Origin: Acidobacteriaceae bacterium
GTDB taxonomy: Bacteria; Acidobacteriota; Terriglobia; Terriglobales; Acidobacteriaceae
DNA length: 64,000 nucleotides
Direction of reading: 5' to 3'
Assembly: GCA_003170825.1 (NCBI GenBank)
Contig: PMYL01000008.1
Coordinates: 64,909-128,908 of the forward strand
Shown here: piece by piece, positions 25,039-33,817 of the stretch
How positions within the stretch are numbered: position 1 is the first letter of the stretch
Layout: the number at the start of each line of letters is the position of its first letter
Position numbers and translations under genes: made by a program
The notes under the pieces: generated by a model
Database searches by the model: none
What the model saw: only the letters and a program-made list of their open reading frames with translations
Told to the model about the DNA's origin: nothing

Positions 25039-26274
25039 ATGTCTAACCCTCAATCTGCGGCTGTGGTCAGCAGCCCCGACGGACGAAATGAAGAGGCCGC
25101 TCTGTCGCCGAAGCTCTATCAGCCCACTACTTGGAACCTGGCTTTTGTTCAGGATTGCAACTTGCGTTGCAGATACTGCGTTACCGGATATGGCCGTGTA
25201 GGCCATAGCTCCAAGTTCATGCAGCCGGAGGTTTGGAGGCCGCTTTGTGACCTGATCCTTAGCATGAGTGCCGGCCTTAAAACAGTCAGCATGGATTTCG
25301 GAACTGGCGAGACGTTTCTCCATTTCGACGAAACCATGCAGTTCATGGACTATCTGCGCGACCGATCGGACGGCACGGGAGTGAAAATTGAAGCGCAAAT
25401 CACCACGAATGGGACGCTGGCGACGGTTGAACAATTAAAAACATGCCTGGAAAAGAAGATATCCCTGTCTTTTAGTATTGACGGACCAGCCGCCACACAC
25501 AACTCCTTCAGAAGATTCTCCGATGGAAAACCGACGCATCGTATCGCCTTGAAGAATTTCCGGCGCTACAGGGCCATGGTCAGCAGCGTGGAGGATGCCC
25601 CGGAGTGCACAGTGTCTAGCGTAGTTGCGGGTGACGCCCGCTTGCGGGATGTTGCCCGGTACTGGCGGAAGCGGGGGGTGAAGCAATATAAGGCAATCCC
25701 CACTGAAAAAAGCAGGCACCTGGGTTGTTTCCAACAGCAGGAGTTGCAAGTTCTGCGCAGCCGGTATCTCGAGGATCTTGAGGAGATTGCGACCGCGGAA
25801 GTGTCGCGTTTGCAGGGAGGCGAACTCTTGAAGAACTTCGAGGGGCCGGTAGGAATCCTCAGCGCGTGGATACACTTGAAGAGAGCGGCGCCCTGCCGAT
25901 CTTGCGGTGCGGGGTACTCTGTGATTTGTGTTGACGCGGAGGGAAAGCTCTTTCCATGCCAAGGGTTTGTCGGCTTCGCTGAACGAAGCATCGGAGATGT
26001 CCGCGCCGGCGTGCTTCCCGCCAAACTCGCGGAATTCCGTGCCGCTAAATCGCAGGTTGAGACCCAGTGCAATGGTTGTTGGGAGCGTTTTCTCTGCGAT
26101 GGCGGATGTTGTGCCAGTGATCCGAAGAATGGTATTGTCTTCGACACAAAATATGGGTGCGAATTCGCCAAGTCGCACGCGGAGATCGCCCTGAATAGCT
26201 ACCAAATCTGGCGCGGGCATGTGAAGGATGAAGGGGAGGACAAAGAAGCAAAAGCAATCGGATCTAGGGACTGA
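25039..26274 (+). CDS. Radical SAM/SPASM peptide maturase 2
   Basis: A 411-residue radical SAM/SPASM enzyme. The core motif is VQDCNLRCRYCVTG (Cys40, 44 and 47), with SMDFGTGETFLHF in place of the usual GGEP and FSIDGPAATHNSFR later, both standard for peptide-modifying SPASM enzymes. The C-terminal SPASM domain is complete: CRSCGAGYSVICVDAEGKLF followed by PCQGF, then CNGCWERFLCDGGCCA and a final Cys in KYGCEF. That supports two auxiliary [4Fe-4S] clusters, as in sactisynthases and QhpD. ATG 25039 has a strong GGAGGAGG box. Same strand and spacing as the other maturases; it likely modifies the 59-residue precursor. Confidence 0.88.
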   Translation: MSNPQSAAVVSSPDGRNEEAALSPKLYQPTTWNLAFVQDCNLRCRYCVTGYGRVGHSSKFMQPEVWRPLCDLILSMSAGLKTVSMDFGTGETFLHFDETMQFMDYLRDRSDGTGVKIEAQITTNGTLATVEQLKTCLEKKISLSFSIDGPAATHNSFRRFSDGKPTHRIALKNFRRYRAMVSSVEDAPECTVSSVVAGDARLRDVARYWRKRGVKQYKAIPTEKSRHLGCFQQQELQVLRSRYLEDLEEIATAEVSRLQGGELLKNFEGPVGILSAWIHLKRAAPCRSCGAGYSVICVDAEGKLFPCQGFVGFAERSIGDVRAGVLPAKLAEFRAAKSQVETQCNGCWERFLCDGGCCASDPKNGIVFDTKYGCEFAKSHAEIALNSYQIWRGHVKDEGEDKEAKAIGSRD

Positions 26275-26654
26275 AAGAAGTGGTCGCGATAGAAAACCAC
26301 GTGACTCAATCAGTCTTGGCTGAGGTCCGGCGCAGATGTTTGAGCGTTTGACCGAGTGTTACCTTATTTTTTTGCAGGCGCTTCTGGTGGAGTATCTGTC
26401 GACCGTCATCGTCTTTCTGGCTCAAGAGTCGCATTGGCGTGAACTACCAAACGCCGTATCTCCCGCGCCTTTCGAGAAGGAATCGTTCTGAAGAACGTTG
26501 GATATCAAAAGGAAGATGGCGGACCTTGTTGTCGAACTGAACGAGGGCAAAGTCGTTGACCGTCAGAGTATTGTGAAGAGGGATCTGTCAATATGTGTTA
26601 GCAGTACGTAGGCCGCCAGTTTTTTTGACGTTTTTGTCGCAGTAGGAGAAAACA
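26275..26654. other. Gap between radical SAM genes 2 and 3
   Basis: 380 bp without a confident gene. It contains a 51-codon ORF (listed separately) and a 31-codon ORF beginning at ATG 26516 (MADLVVELNEGKVV...), whose AAGGAAG box is too close to its ATG. A T-run of seven bases at about 26369-26376 has no stem before it. The region could hold a promoter for the third radical SAM gene, but no convincing -35/-10 pair was seen. Confidence 0.5.
26336..26491 (+). CDS. Possible small hydrophobic peptide
   Basis: A 51-codon ORF from ATG 26336 encoding FERLTECYLIFLQALLVEYL then STVIVFLAQ and a polar tail ending in PAPFEKESF. The central 20 or so residues could form a membrane or amphipathic helix. The start has only a weak purine box (GAGGTCCGGCGCAG). 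It lies between two maturase genes, so a small accessory peptide is possible, but chance is equally plausible and no family is recognised. Confidence 0.25.
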   Translation: MFERLTECYLIFLQALLVEYLSTVIVFLAQESHWRELPNAVSPAPFEKESF

Positions 26655-27674
26655 ATGAACTTGATCATTACCAACACGTGCAATCGAGCCTGTCCGTACT
26701 GCTTCGCCAGATCAAGAGTTAATCTTTCTGACACGCAGACTGGCCCGACGACTCAACATATCTCGCTGGACAATTATGAAAAGTATTTGCGTTTTCTTGA
26801 AAGTAGTAAGATTTCATTGCTGAAACTTTTAGGCGGCGAGCCTACTCTTCATCCTGAGTTCCTTGAAATCGTCAGCCGGGCTCACCAGCGCGGCTTCGAA
26901 ACGCTGGTGTTCACAAACGGACTGTGGCCACGTGGAATTCAGGATGCGATTCGATCAGTTCCAACAGCGGAATGGAAACTCAAATTCTTATTCAACGTCA
27001 ACGAACCGAATCTTCAGACGACGGCGCAATTGGCACATGCGAAGGAAAGCATGAGGATTGCCGGGCTACAGGGCAGCTGTGGCTTCAATATTTATCGTGA
27101 GGAGTTTGACCTTCAGTTTATTCCTGATCTCATCGACGAAACCGGACTTGATAGAGGATTGCGCCTGGGGCTGGCGTCCCCGATCGTTGGAACCGTAAAC
27201 TCGTTCCTTGACGGCAAATCCTTTAAGGCCATCGGCATGCGGCTGGTCGAGCAGTTGAGTAAGCTAGAAAAGCGAAATGTGCTCGGCTCGTTTGACTGCG
27301 GCTTTCCGTTGTGTATGTTCGCGGAAGAGAGCCTTGGTAAGCTAGTCCTTAACTCCCGCGGATTCCAATCGGTTTGTAGCTATCCAATTGATGTAGGGAC
27401 GGATTTGACGGCGTGGCCCTGCTTCCCGCTGAGCGACTGCGAGAATGTTCGCATCCTGAATTTTCAGAACGAAGCGGAGCTTCGGGCCCACTATACGAGC
27501 AGACTGTCCGGAATCCGCAGGATGGGCATCTACGAAGAGTGCCTGACATGCAAGTTCATTGAACGTGGCCAGTGCTGTGGTGGATGTGTGGCACGGACCA
27601 TAAAAGACTGGGCTGCGAAGGGCGATGCGGATATCATCGGAAAGCTCGGTTGGACTGCGTCGCGCGATGCGTAA
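26655..27674 (+). CDS. Radical SAM peptide maturase 3
   Basis: A 339-residue radical SAM protein that starts almost directly at the cluster motif: MNLIITNTCNRACPYCFARS (Cys9, 13 and 16). It continues with LLKLLGGEPTLHPEF (SAM-binding GGEP) and VFTNGLW. Cysteines at ECLTCKFIERGQCCGGCVAR near the C-terminus make a SPASM/twitch-like region. ATG 26655 follows AGGAGAAAAC. Unlike maturase 1 it lacks an N-terminal extension, so it probably depends on the separate PqqD-like protein for the substrate. It is the last gene of the plus-strand arm and converges with the export operon 150 bp away. Confidence 0.85.
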   Translation: MNLIITNTCNRACPYCFARSRVNLSDTQTGPTTQHISLDNYEKYLRFLESSKISLLKLLGGEPTLHPEFLEIVSRAHQRGFETLVFTNGLWPRGIQDAIRSVPTAEWKLKFLFNVNEPNLQTTAQLAHAKESMRIAGLQGSCGFNIYREEFDLQFIPDLIDETGLDRGLRLGLASPIVGTVNSFLDGKSFKAIGMRLVEQLSKLEKRNVLGSFDCGFPLCMFAEESLGKLVLNSRGFQSVCSYPIDVGTDLTAWPCFPLSDCENVRILNFQNEAELRAHYTSRLSGIRRMGIYEECLTCKFIERGQCCGGCVARTIKDWAAKGDADIIGKLGWTASRDA

Positions 27675-27827
27675 ATCATGCCTTTGCCGGGCATGCCCTA
27701 TAAGGCATATTGGACTTTGAAGTCTGGCTGCAAGGCGGAAGAGTCGAAGCTACGAACGGCGGAGCGGTCGGACCTGTTTATGAAATACGCTCTGTCCAAT
27801 TGGACCTAAATAGGTTACGTCGTGTTC

Positions 27828-29123
27828 TCATGTGTCATTCCTGAGGGACGCGAGGACATCCAACCGTCGGACTTTTGCTGCGGGAATGACGCCAGCGATC
27901 AGTCCTGCCAAGCCGCAAACAAGAATCGGGTAGAGAAATCCCTTTAGACCATAATAAGGAAGCAATTGATTGACCTCATTGATTTTGGATTGCAATAGCC
28001 GGCCAACATATGGAGCAAGTAACACAGACAACGCAACTCCGATTAACGCTCCCGAAATGCCGAGTAGAAAGCTTTCCGATAAGACTGCTGCCAGAATTTC
28101 AGAGTGCCTGGCGCCCATAGATATGCGAATTGCGAACTCTCTGCTTCTTCGAGCAGTATTCGTCAACATGACATTCATTACGCCTATGAAGGCGATCCCG
28201 ATGCAGAATAGCGCTTCCACTTGGCCATATGCCATGAAGTTTGCGACAATGCTCCTGCTCTTTTGAATCTTAAACTCAGATGAAGAGAGAAAAAAGGTAT
28301 CCGGGCCGCGGCAGACTTCCAAGGAGGAGCGCAAGCCGCTAACGACTTCGTCCATCTTTTCGAGATTAGTCCATGCAACCAAAATATCTCCTATCGTGCC
28401 GGACGGAAGCCATAGAACATTTGCACTTTCATATGGAACAGTGATGCGAGCCTTAAAGAAATCATCCGCTCCCGGAGGATCTTGAGTCACACCCTTTACT
28501 TGAAAGGGTCGACCGTCGATGAAAATGGTCGGCTCGTCCTCTATTGTCACTGCTAATGCCTCAGCCGCAGACTTGGTGAGCAAGCATTCCCACACAAGCC
28601 CTTGGTGTCCGGCGTCTGAGAATCCGCGACCTCTTATCGGAAGGAATAGCGGTTCTCTGCTGAGTTCAACGGTTACCCCGTCAACCGCCATCACTCGGTT
28701 AATGCTGCGAAAAGTGACCGGTTCGGTTGCCTGGAACATGGGCGCTACCAGTCTTACATCTTTCAAATGATCTTTGACAAACGTGAAGTCCTCAGGCGTA
28801 AAGTCCGGGCGGAGACGCGTCTCCAGAAGGTGGCTATCCTGTCTTACACCAGGAGAAGCGATGACCCAATCCCCCATGAGATGTTCCATATCCTGCCAAA
28901 GACGTATGCGCGCACCTTCGCCAAGGAAGAACGTCAGCGACAACGCAAAAGACCCGACAGCCATCGTCATCAACGTGAGAGAAAGCTGGAATCTGTTGCT
29001 CCACATTCCTTGGCCGGTCAACGACAATAGACAGACCAGACGCGCTGCGATTCTGTCCCCTGTTGCTTTCGGAGATGCCATTAACCGGCGTCCTGCTCTC
29101 GGCGAGTAATCTCTATACTTCAT
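27828..29123 (-). CDS. MacB/FtsX-type ABC permease
   Basis: About 431 residues in the MacB layout: an N-terminal helix (FQLSLTLMTMAVGSFALSLT), a periplasmic MacB_PCD domain of roughly 230 residues, then three helices of the FtsX domain (ALFCIGIAFIGVMNVMLTNT, LLGISGALIGVALSVLLAPY, FLYPILVCGLAGLIAGVIPA). The conserved cytoplasmic loop REFAIRISMGARHSEIL couples to the ATPase. ATG 29123 overlaps the ATPase stop by 11 bp; ATG 29081 is an alternative start. With the ATPase, adaptor and TolC genes it completes a tripartite exporter across both membranes, presumably for the matured peptide. Confidence 0.85.
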   Translation of the reverse strand: MKYRDYSPRAGRRLMASPKATGDRIAARLVCLLSLTGQGMWSNRFQLSLTLMTMAVGSFALSLTFFLGEGARIRLWQDMEHLMGDWVIASPGVRQDSHLLETRLRPDFTPEDFTFVKDHLKDVRLVAPMFQATEPVTFRSINRVMAVDGVTVELSREPLFLPIRGRGFSDAGHQGLVWECLLTKSAAEALAVTIEDEPTIFIDGRPFQVKGVTQDPPGADDFFKARITVPYESANVLWLPSGTIGDILVAWTNLEKMDEVVSGLRSSLEVCRGPDTFFLSSSEFKIQKSRSIVANFMAYGQVEALFCIGIAFIGVMNVMLTNTARRSREFAIRISMGARHSEILAAVLSESFLLGISGALIGVALSVLLAPYVGRLLQSKINEVNQLLPYYGLKGFLYPILVCGLAGLIAGVIPAAKVRRLDVLASLRNDT

Positions 29124-29805
29124 CAAGGATACCGTCGCGAATGCTGACCACCCTATCAGCGCGTTCAGCCAATAGGGGATTGTGTGAGACGACAACCAGT
29201 GTCCGTTGTTCCTTAACAACCCCAAATAACAGATCACTAATTGTCGACCCGGTTTCGGAATCCAGAGTTCCGGTCGGTTCGTCTGCAAGGATCAGGACAG
29301 GTTCAGTCACCAGCGCCCGCGCGATAGCACATCGTATCAACTCTCCTCCGCTTAACTGATTAGGATAGCTATCGAGGCGATCTAAAAGACCTACCTGAGC
29401 CAGAGCACGCTTCGCCAGTTTTTTCTGTTGCCGCGGCCATATGCCCCTGTGAGATACAGGAACGCATACATTCTGAAGCGCAGTAAGATTCTGGATGAGT
29501 TTGCCATCCTGAAACACAATTCCGATACTCTGTCTAATTCCGACATCCCACCACCTGTTGACGGCGTAAACACTGGATCCGTTAAACAAATACTCGCCGC
29601 TGTCAATCGGCGTAAGAAGCGCTAGAACATGCACCAAGGTTGATTTGCCTGACCCGGAGGGTCCAACGATCACAGTGGACGTTCCCGCGCGAATATCCAG
29701 ATCGATGTGACGCAACACATCGATACGTGTGCCGCCCGCTCGCCAGCTCTTGTGGACTCCGCGCAGACTGATAAACGGCTGGGTATCGTTCGAGCCTCCG
29801 CTCAC
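29113..29805 (-). CDS. MacB/LolD-type ABC ATPase
   Basis: A 230-residue ATPase beginning with GTG 29805, which overlaps the adaptor's stop as GTGA. Walker A GPSGSGKSTL (about residue 50), signature LSGGELIRCAIARAL, Walker B VLILADEPTGTLD and the H-loop VVSHNPLL are all intact. The signature has Glu-Leu-Ile instead of the common Glu-Gln-Gln after GG. It energises the MacB-like permease downstream. An earlier start at 29859 would sit inside the adaptor's coding sequence and is not needed. Confidence 0.9.
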   Translation of the reverse strand: MSGGSNDTQPFISLRGVHKSWRAGGTRIDVLRHIDLDIRAGTSTVIVGPSGSGKSTLVHVLALLTPIDSGEYLFNGSSVYAVNRWWDVGIRQSIGIVFQDGKLIQNLTALQNVCVPVSHRGIWPRQQKKLAKRALAQVGLLDRLDSYPNQLSGGELIRCAIARALVTEPVLILADEPTGTLDSETGSTISDLLFGVVKEQRTLVVVSHNPLLAERADRVVSIRDGILDEV

Positions 29806-30782
29806 TTTGTCCCCCCTGGTTGAACTCGGACAGTAACTTGCATCCCCGGCCGAAGCCAAGGGACTGTCTTCTCCAACTTGACGATGGCCTTGAATTTCGG
29901 AGGGCCGGAAACCGGCGGCACCAGGCTTCCCGCCTCTATTGATTCGACAAACCCGCGGACAGTCTGACTACGCCCGAAATCTAAAGCGACAATCACTGAT
30001 TGCCCCGTACGCACATATGTGAGTTGGTGCTGCAGTATCTCTAGTTCGACGATGAAAGCACTGTCGTCCCACACCTCGCAGATTACGTCTTCGGGTGATA
30101 GCAATGCTGGATCGACTGCCCGTTCCACGACAATCCCGCCGAACGGCGCTCTTTGCATATTTTGCCCCAAGCGGAGCTTGGTCGCCTCCAGTTCTCGCTC
30201 CAGCAAATCTGCCGCTTCCCGTTGGGCACGCAACCGAGCCTGCAAATGCGCAAGTCGCATAGTAGTGGTCTTGATCTTATCCTCAAGCTCGCTTAACTTT
30301 TCATTCAGGGGCACCATCAAGTTGTCGATCGAGTAATTAGATATAGTGTCCGTTGCCTTGCGCATGGTGTTGATTTTTGCATTCTGCTTATCGAGGTCGG
30401 ACTGTTGAAGTGTCAACTCCAAGGCGCACTCATCAACTTCATCGCGAAGAACTTCGTAATCGTTCCTCTTGCCGATCAGGTCCATATACGTTGTCAACAA
30501 TGCAGGGTTATCTATTCGGGCGAGAAGCTGGCCGACTTTAACTCGCTCTCCTTTTGATACCAGAATCTCGGTCACATGCTCGCCGGAGTGCAGTTTTAAG
30601 ACCATCTTCTTTTTGGGAAAGACAAACCCGCGAGCCTCGATTAATTCGGTATTGGCGGCAGCATTGGGCAGGGATCCCGCAGGATTCTGCGCCACGAGTT
30701 GGGGTGATAAAACTAAGATGCCGATTAAAGCGAAATAGCCAGCCAGCCAAGCGGAGAGCGTTCGCATTCTCTTCAGGGTCAA
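29802..30782 (-). CDS. Membrane-fusion protein of the peptide exporter
   Basis: A 326-residue HlyD/MacA-like adaptor. A signal/anchor segment (LSAWLAGYFALIGILVLSPQ) is followed by the first lipoyl half (LHSGEHVTEILVSKGERVKV), a coiled coil of about 100 residues (DECALELTLQQSDLDKQNAK ... LERELEATKLRLGQNMQ) and the second half (RAPFGGIVVERAVDPALLSP). TTG 30782 is chosen: it overlaps the previous TGA (TTGA) and has GGAGG six bases before it, while ATG 30767 has only a poor box. The product links the inner-membrane ABC pair to the TolC lipoprotein encoded at the head of the operon. Confidence 0.85.
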   Translation of the reverse strand: MTLKRMRTLSAWLAGYFALIGILVLSPQLVAQNPAGSLPNAAANTELIEARGFVFPKKKMVLKLHSGEHVTEILVSKGERVKVGQLLARIDNPALLTTYMDLIGKRNDYEVLRDEVDECALELTLQQSDLDKQNAKINTMRKATDTISNYSIDNLMVPLNEKLSELEDKIKTTTMRLAHLQARLRAQREAADLLERELEATKLRLGQNMQRAPFGGIVVERAVDPALLSPEDVICEVWDDSAFIVELEILQHQLTYVRTGQSVIVALDFGRSQTVRGFVESIEAGSLVPPVSGPPKFKAIVKLEKTVPWLRPGMQVTVRVQPGGTK

Positions 30783-32002
30783 GATTCCCCTCCAGTCATT
30801 CTCGCAATTTGAGCTGAGAGCCTTGCCAGCGGGCGAAACAGAAGACTCACAACCATACCTACCGCCAACCGCATCACAGGCCCGGTCGACCGCCCCCCAA
30901 TAACGATTGTAGCAATCATCCATCGCTCTGGCGGACAATCAGGAAGATATCGCGGCGGAGGGTCGGCAAGGAGAAAGAACCGGATCGCCCGAAGCCAAAG
31001 AATGTACAGGAGTCCCCTGCGCGTTCGCTGATGAAGGGAGAACTTCTCGCTGGAGATTGTGCGGGGATCTGTCACCAGACAGAGAAACCGATAGTTCCAC
31101 GCAGCCGAATTGGGCGGAAACTCTGGAAATGAAGGGTCGATATTCTTTCGGCAAAAGCAGCTAGCTAAAGCGATAAGATTGGTCGCATGCAGACGCTTGG
31201 ACTCCTGCAATACCCACTCGAAATCCATCTGATTCCGAAAGCGCGAAACCAAGGCCGCCAAATCCAAGAACCAAACGAAGCGCGAGTAGTAGTGGTACCA
31301 AGACAAATGCAAAACCAGCAGAACCAAATGCCATGCAGGGTCTGGAGAAGCAAAACAATCGTCTTCAGCCGGGTTGGAACCATAGTCGTAGCGATACAGC
31401 AGATCGAGCATCGGATCTGTCGCTTCCCTGGTCGGATACCGAATTTCGATTTCCCACCCGTCAAATGTGGCGAGAACACTGCCGGGAGCGCGCATTCGAC
31501 GAACAATACCTTCATGATCGCTGTCCTCGTCAACCTTGGCGCCCAGCGCATCCAGGAGATTGAAGACGTCTGCCCGAGAGCGGGCGCACAAATCCAGGTC
31601 CGCGAAAGCTCTAATACCTGGATCGGCGTATGCTTGTTGCGCGAGGACAGGGCCCTTAAAGTTAACAATCGGAATGTCGTGCTTTCGGGCTGTGGCGAGG
31701 ATTTTTCGGCACGTGTTTCTGGCTTGTTCGCAGTAGAGCATATTGCTGAAATATCGCGCCTTGGCCAGTTCGCTTAACTCACATGCGGGCATAAGGTTCG
31801 CTACCGCGAGCGCGCCGAGCGCACCGCCTAGGCCCTGGCGGTCGATATATTCCCAAAGTAAGTCAGCATCAGCACCTTCAGGAATATCCCACGCCCGCTG
31901 ATGCAGCCAAGATGGCATTATAGCGACAAGCGCATCAAGTTCGATACGACTAAGCGGACGCAGGCTTAAGGTCTCCGATGTATGGCCTACGTTTCCGTCC
32001 AT
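30779..32002 (-). CDS. PF14907-type nucleotidyltransferase family protein
   Basis: About 407 residues. The diagnostic stretch IPIVNFKGPVLAQQAYADPG then IRAFADLDLCARSRA (about residues 110-145) fits the NTP_transf_5 family (PF14907), with Asp residues of the DLDL motif as metal ligands. LRRPAFxx-like and WHLVLLVLHLSWYHYY segments follow, and a hydrophobic helix near the C-terminus (MRLAVGMVVSLLF) may touch the membrane. These proteins recur beside HprK-related kinases and PqqD-like proteins in lasso and related peptide clusters; no biochemical role is established to my knowledge. ATG 32002 has a GGGAGG box six bases away. Confidence 0.8.
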   Translation of the reverse strand: MDGNVGHTSETLSLRPLSRIELDALVAIMPSWLHQRAWDIPEGADADLLWEYIDRQGLGGALGALAVANLMPACELSELAKARYFSNMLYCEQARNTCRKILATARKHDIPIVNFKGPVLAQQAYADPGIRAFADLDLCARSRADVFNLLDALGAKVDEDSDHEGIVRRMRAPGSVLATFDGWEIEIRYPTREATDPMLDLLYRYDYGSNPAEDDCFASPDPAWHLVLLVLHLSWYHYYSRFVWFLDLAALVSRFRNQMDFEWVLQESKRLHATNLIALASCFCRKNIDPSFPEFPPNSAAWNYRFLCLVTDPRTISSEKFSLHQRTRRGLLYILWLRAIRFFLLADPPPRYLPDCPPERWMIATIVIGGRSTGPVMRLAVGMVVSLLFRPLARLSAQIARMTGGES

Positions 32003-32097
32003 AAATTGCCTCCCGGCAGCCAAGCAAGACTGACATCCACAGATAAAGAACCCATTAGGCGATGCTCCCGACCCTGTAAGCACCATCCTCCCTTGCC

Positions 32098-33612
32098 CTA
32101 CTTAGCTTTGCTACTGCTGGCGAATGGATTATGGCCTAACCGCGCCAGCACCATGTTGTCCAGCCCAGAAACAACATCCAGCTGGGAGGTCCAAGCGTAT
32201 TCAGCCGCTGCATTAGTGACGTTCATTTGTGCTCGCGTCAACTCGATCTCTGCTTCACCGGCGCGTTCTTTAGAAGCAAGCATGTCGATGGTATCTGCTA
32301 ACCCAGCTGTCACGAGATATTGATTAGCTTCATGTTGTCGGGCGACCTGATTGCAATAATCATCCGCCGCTTTCCTGGCTTCGATGGACTCGGAAAGAGA
32401 TGCGGAGGCATCATTCACGTTACGGTAAATCTGAACAAATAGCAGGGTGATATCCCGCTTAACTAAGTCGCGATCGATAGTGGCCTTGCTGATGTCGCGT
32501 TTTATATCACCAAAATCAATAAGGGGCATAGACACGCCCAGTTGAACTACTAAGGGCGCTTGAGTATAGCTCGAACTCAGGCTATTGCTTCCCGCGCCGA
32601 GCGCACCGGAGATTTTTGGAATACGTTTGCGGCGCTGGTCGATAATTGCCATCTCCTTCATGAAGAGCTGGGCTTCCAGCAGCTTTGTGTCGTGACGTTT
32701 TGCCCATAACGCGTCGAAAAAGGCCTCATTAAGGTCCGTTGCAGGAGCAACTTCGTCTATTGACGCCAGCAATTCCGGGAAGTCGCTAACTACGATGTCC
32801 TGTGCTCCGTCGATAAATAGCCGATCACCGAGGGTGCGGTTCATATCGGCAAGCCGATGAACGGCTTCCTGGTAAAGGCGGGTGTTCATCTCGTACTGGT
32901 ATTCATATTCGTAGATGCGTTCGGGTTTGATCTGGCCTGCTCGCGCCGAGACATTTGCTGTCTGCAGCGCATCCAAAGACTGGGATTTAATCACGCCGCG
33001 CAATGCGACTTCGGTTTTCAAGGCCTCTCGGTTCGCTAACAACAGAAACAGATCGTGAGTGAGTTGTTGTAGCGTCTGCTCGATTGTTTCGCGCTTAGCT
33101 TCGATTCCTGCGCGCGCCACGGCAGTTGCATCCCCAGAAAATAGCGCCTTATCCAAGTCGTAGTTGAAAAAGACGCCCCCGTTGAACTTTTGTATGTCCG
33201 AGTAATTTCCACCGAACGGCAGCTGAAAATACATCCTCGTATCCACGCGAGGCCAAATCGCGCTATGCGCTTGTTGAAGGTCAATTTGCAATTGAGCCGC
33301 ATCAGCCAGTTCACTTGAGAGTTCTTTGTCGAATTGCGCGGCGCGTGCGCACGCTTCGGTGAAGGTAAAGACTGAGGTTTTGGCTGTCTCGGTTGATGGT
33401 CTGGACAGAGGAATGGCGGGCGAAAGGCTTTGTTGGAGGGTCAGGGAGGCAACATAACTCTCCACGCTCCGATGAGTTTTCTTTGAGCAACCCCCACATA
33501 AGAAGGTTGTTGCCAGAGCCAGAGCAAATACTGGACGCCAGGCTCTCGATGCTAGAGTAGTTTGCGGACGACCGTCAGCCAATCCTCGAGACGACACTAA
33601 GAAGTTCTGCAA
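32098..33612 (-). CDS. TolC-family outer-membrane lipoprotein
   Basis: A 504-residue outer-membrane channel. The N-terminus has a lipoprotein signal with lipobox (FALALATTFLCGGC, Cys at about residue 42), preceded by about 25 extra residues, so a start nearer the signal is possible. Long Ala/Gln/Asp-rich helices with OEP-type repeats follow (YVASLTLQQSLSPAIPLSRP; TQAPLVVQLGVSMPLIDFGD). It is the first gene of the minus-strand operon tolC - nucleotidyltransferase - adaptor - ATPase - permease, with 95 bp to the second gene. Presumed outer-membrane exit duct for the peptide. Confidence 0.85.
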   Translation of the reverse strand: MQNFLVSSRGLADGRPQTTLASRAWRPVFALALATTFLCGGCSKKTHRSVESYVASLTLQQSLSPAIPLSRPSTETAKTSVFTFTEACARAAQFDKELSSELADAAQLQIDLQQAHSAIWPRVDTRMYFQLPFGGNYSDIQKFNGGVFFNYDLDKALFSGDATAVARAGIEAKRETIEQTLQQLTHDLFLLLANREALKTEVALRGVIKSQSLDALQTANVSARAGQIKPERIYEYEYQYEMNTRLYQEAVHRLADMNRTLGDRLFIDGAQDIVVSDFPELLASIDEVAPATDLNEAFFDALWAKRHDTKLLEAQLFMKEMAIIDQRRKRIPKISGALGAGSNSLSSSYTQAPLVVQLGVSMPLIDFGDIKRDISKATIDRDLVKRDITLLFVQIYRNVNDASASLSESIEARKAADDYCNQVARQHEANQYLVTAGLADTIDMLASKERAGEAEIELTRAQMNVTNAAAEYAWTSQLDVVSGLDNMVLARLGHNPFASSSKAK

Positions 33613-33681
33613 AAGTCACACCGCCTTGGGAGCCCCTCAGAGTTGGCCGAGCAAGAGATCCAATCAGAGATATCGACTTTT

Positions 33682-33716
33682 TATATACTCAACAGTTGAG
33701 GGGAGACTGTGACGCA
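33682..33716 (-). promoter_or_regulatory. Possible promoter/operator of the export operon
   Basis: About 75 bp upstream of tolC a 13-bp palindrome CTCAACAGTTGAG (33688-33700) is joined to TATATAAAA-like sequence when read on the minus strand. The AT-box could be a -10 element with the palindrome as an operator. No good -35 was identified, so this is tentative. Confidence 0.3.
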
Positions 33717-33817
33717 TATCACGCTATCAAGTTCGCTAAATGAAACCAATCAATACGACCTTGCCCGCGAAAACGTATCCCTTGGCAAGCTGCATTGATA
33801 GCGAAAGAGAAGCGAAA

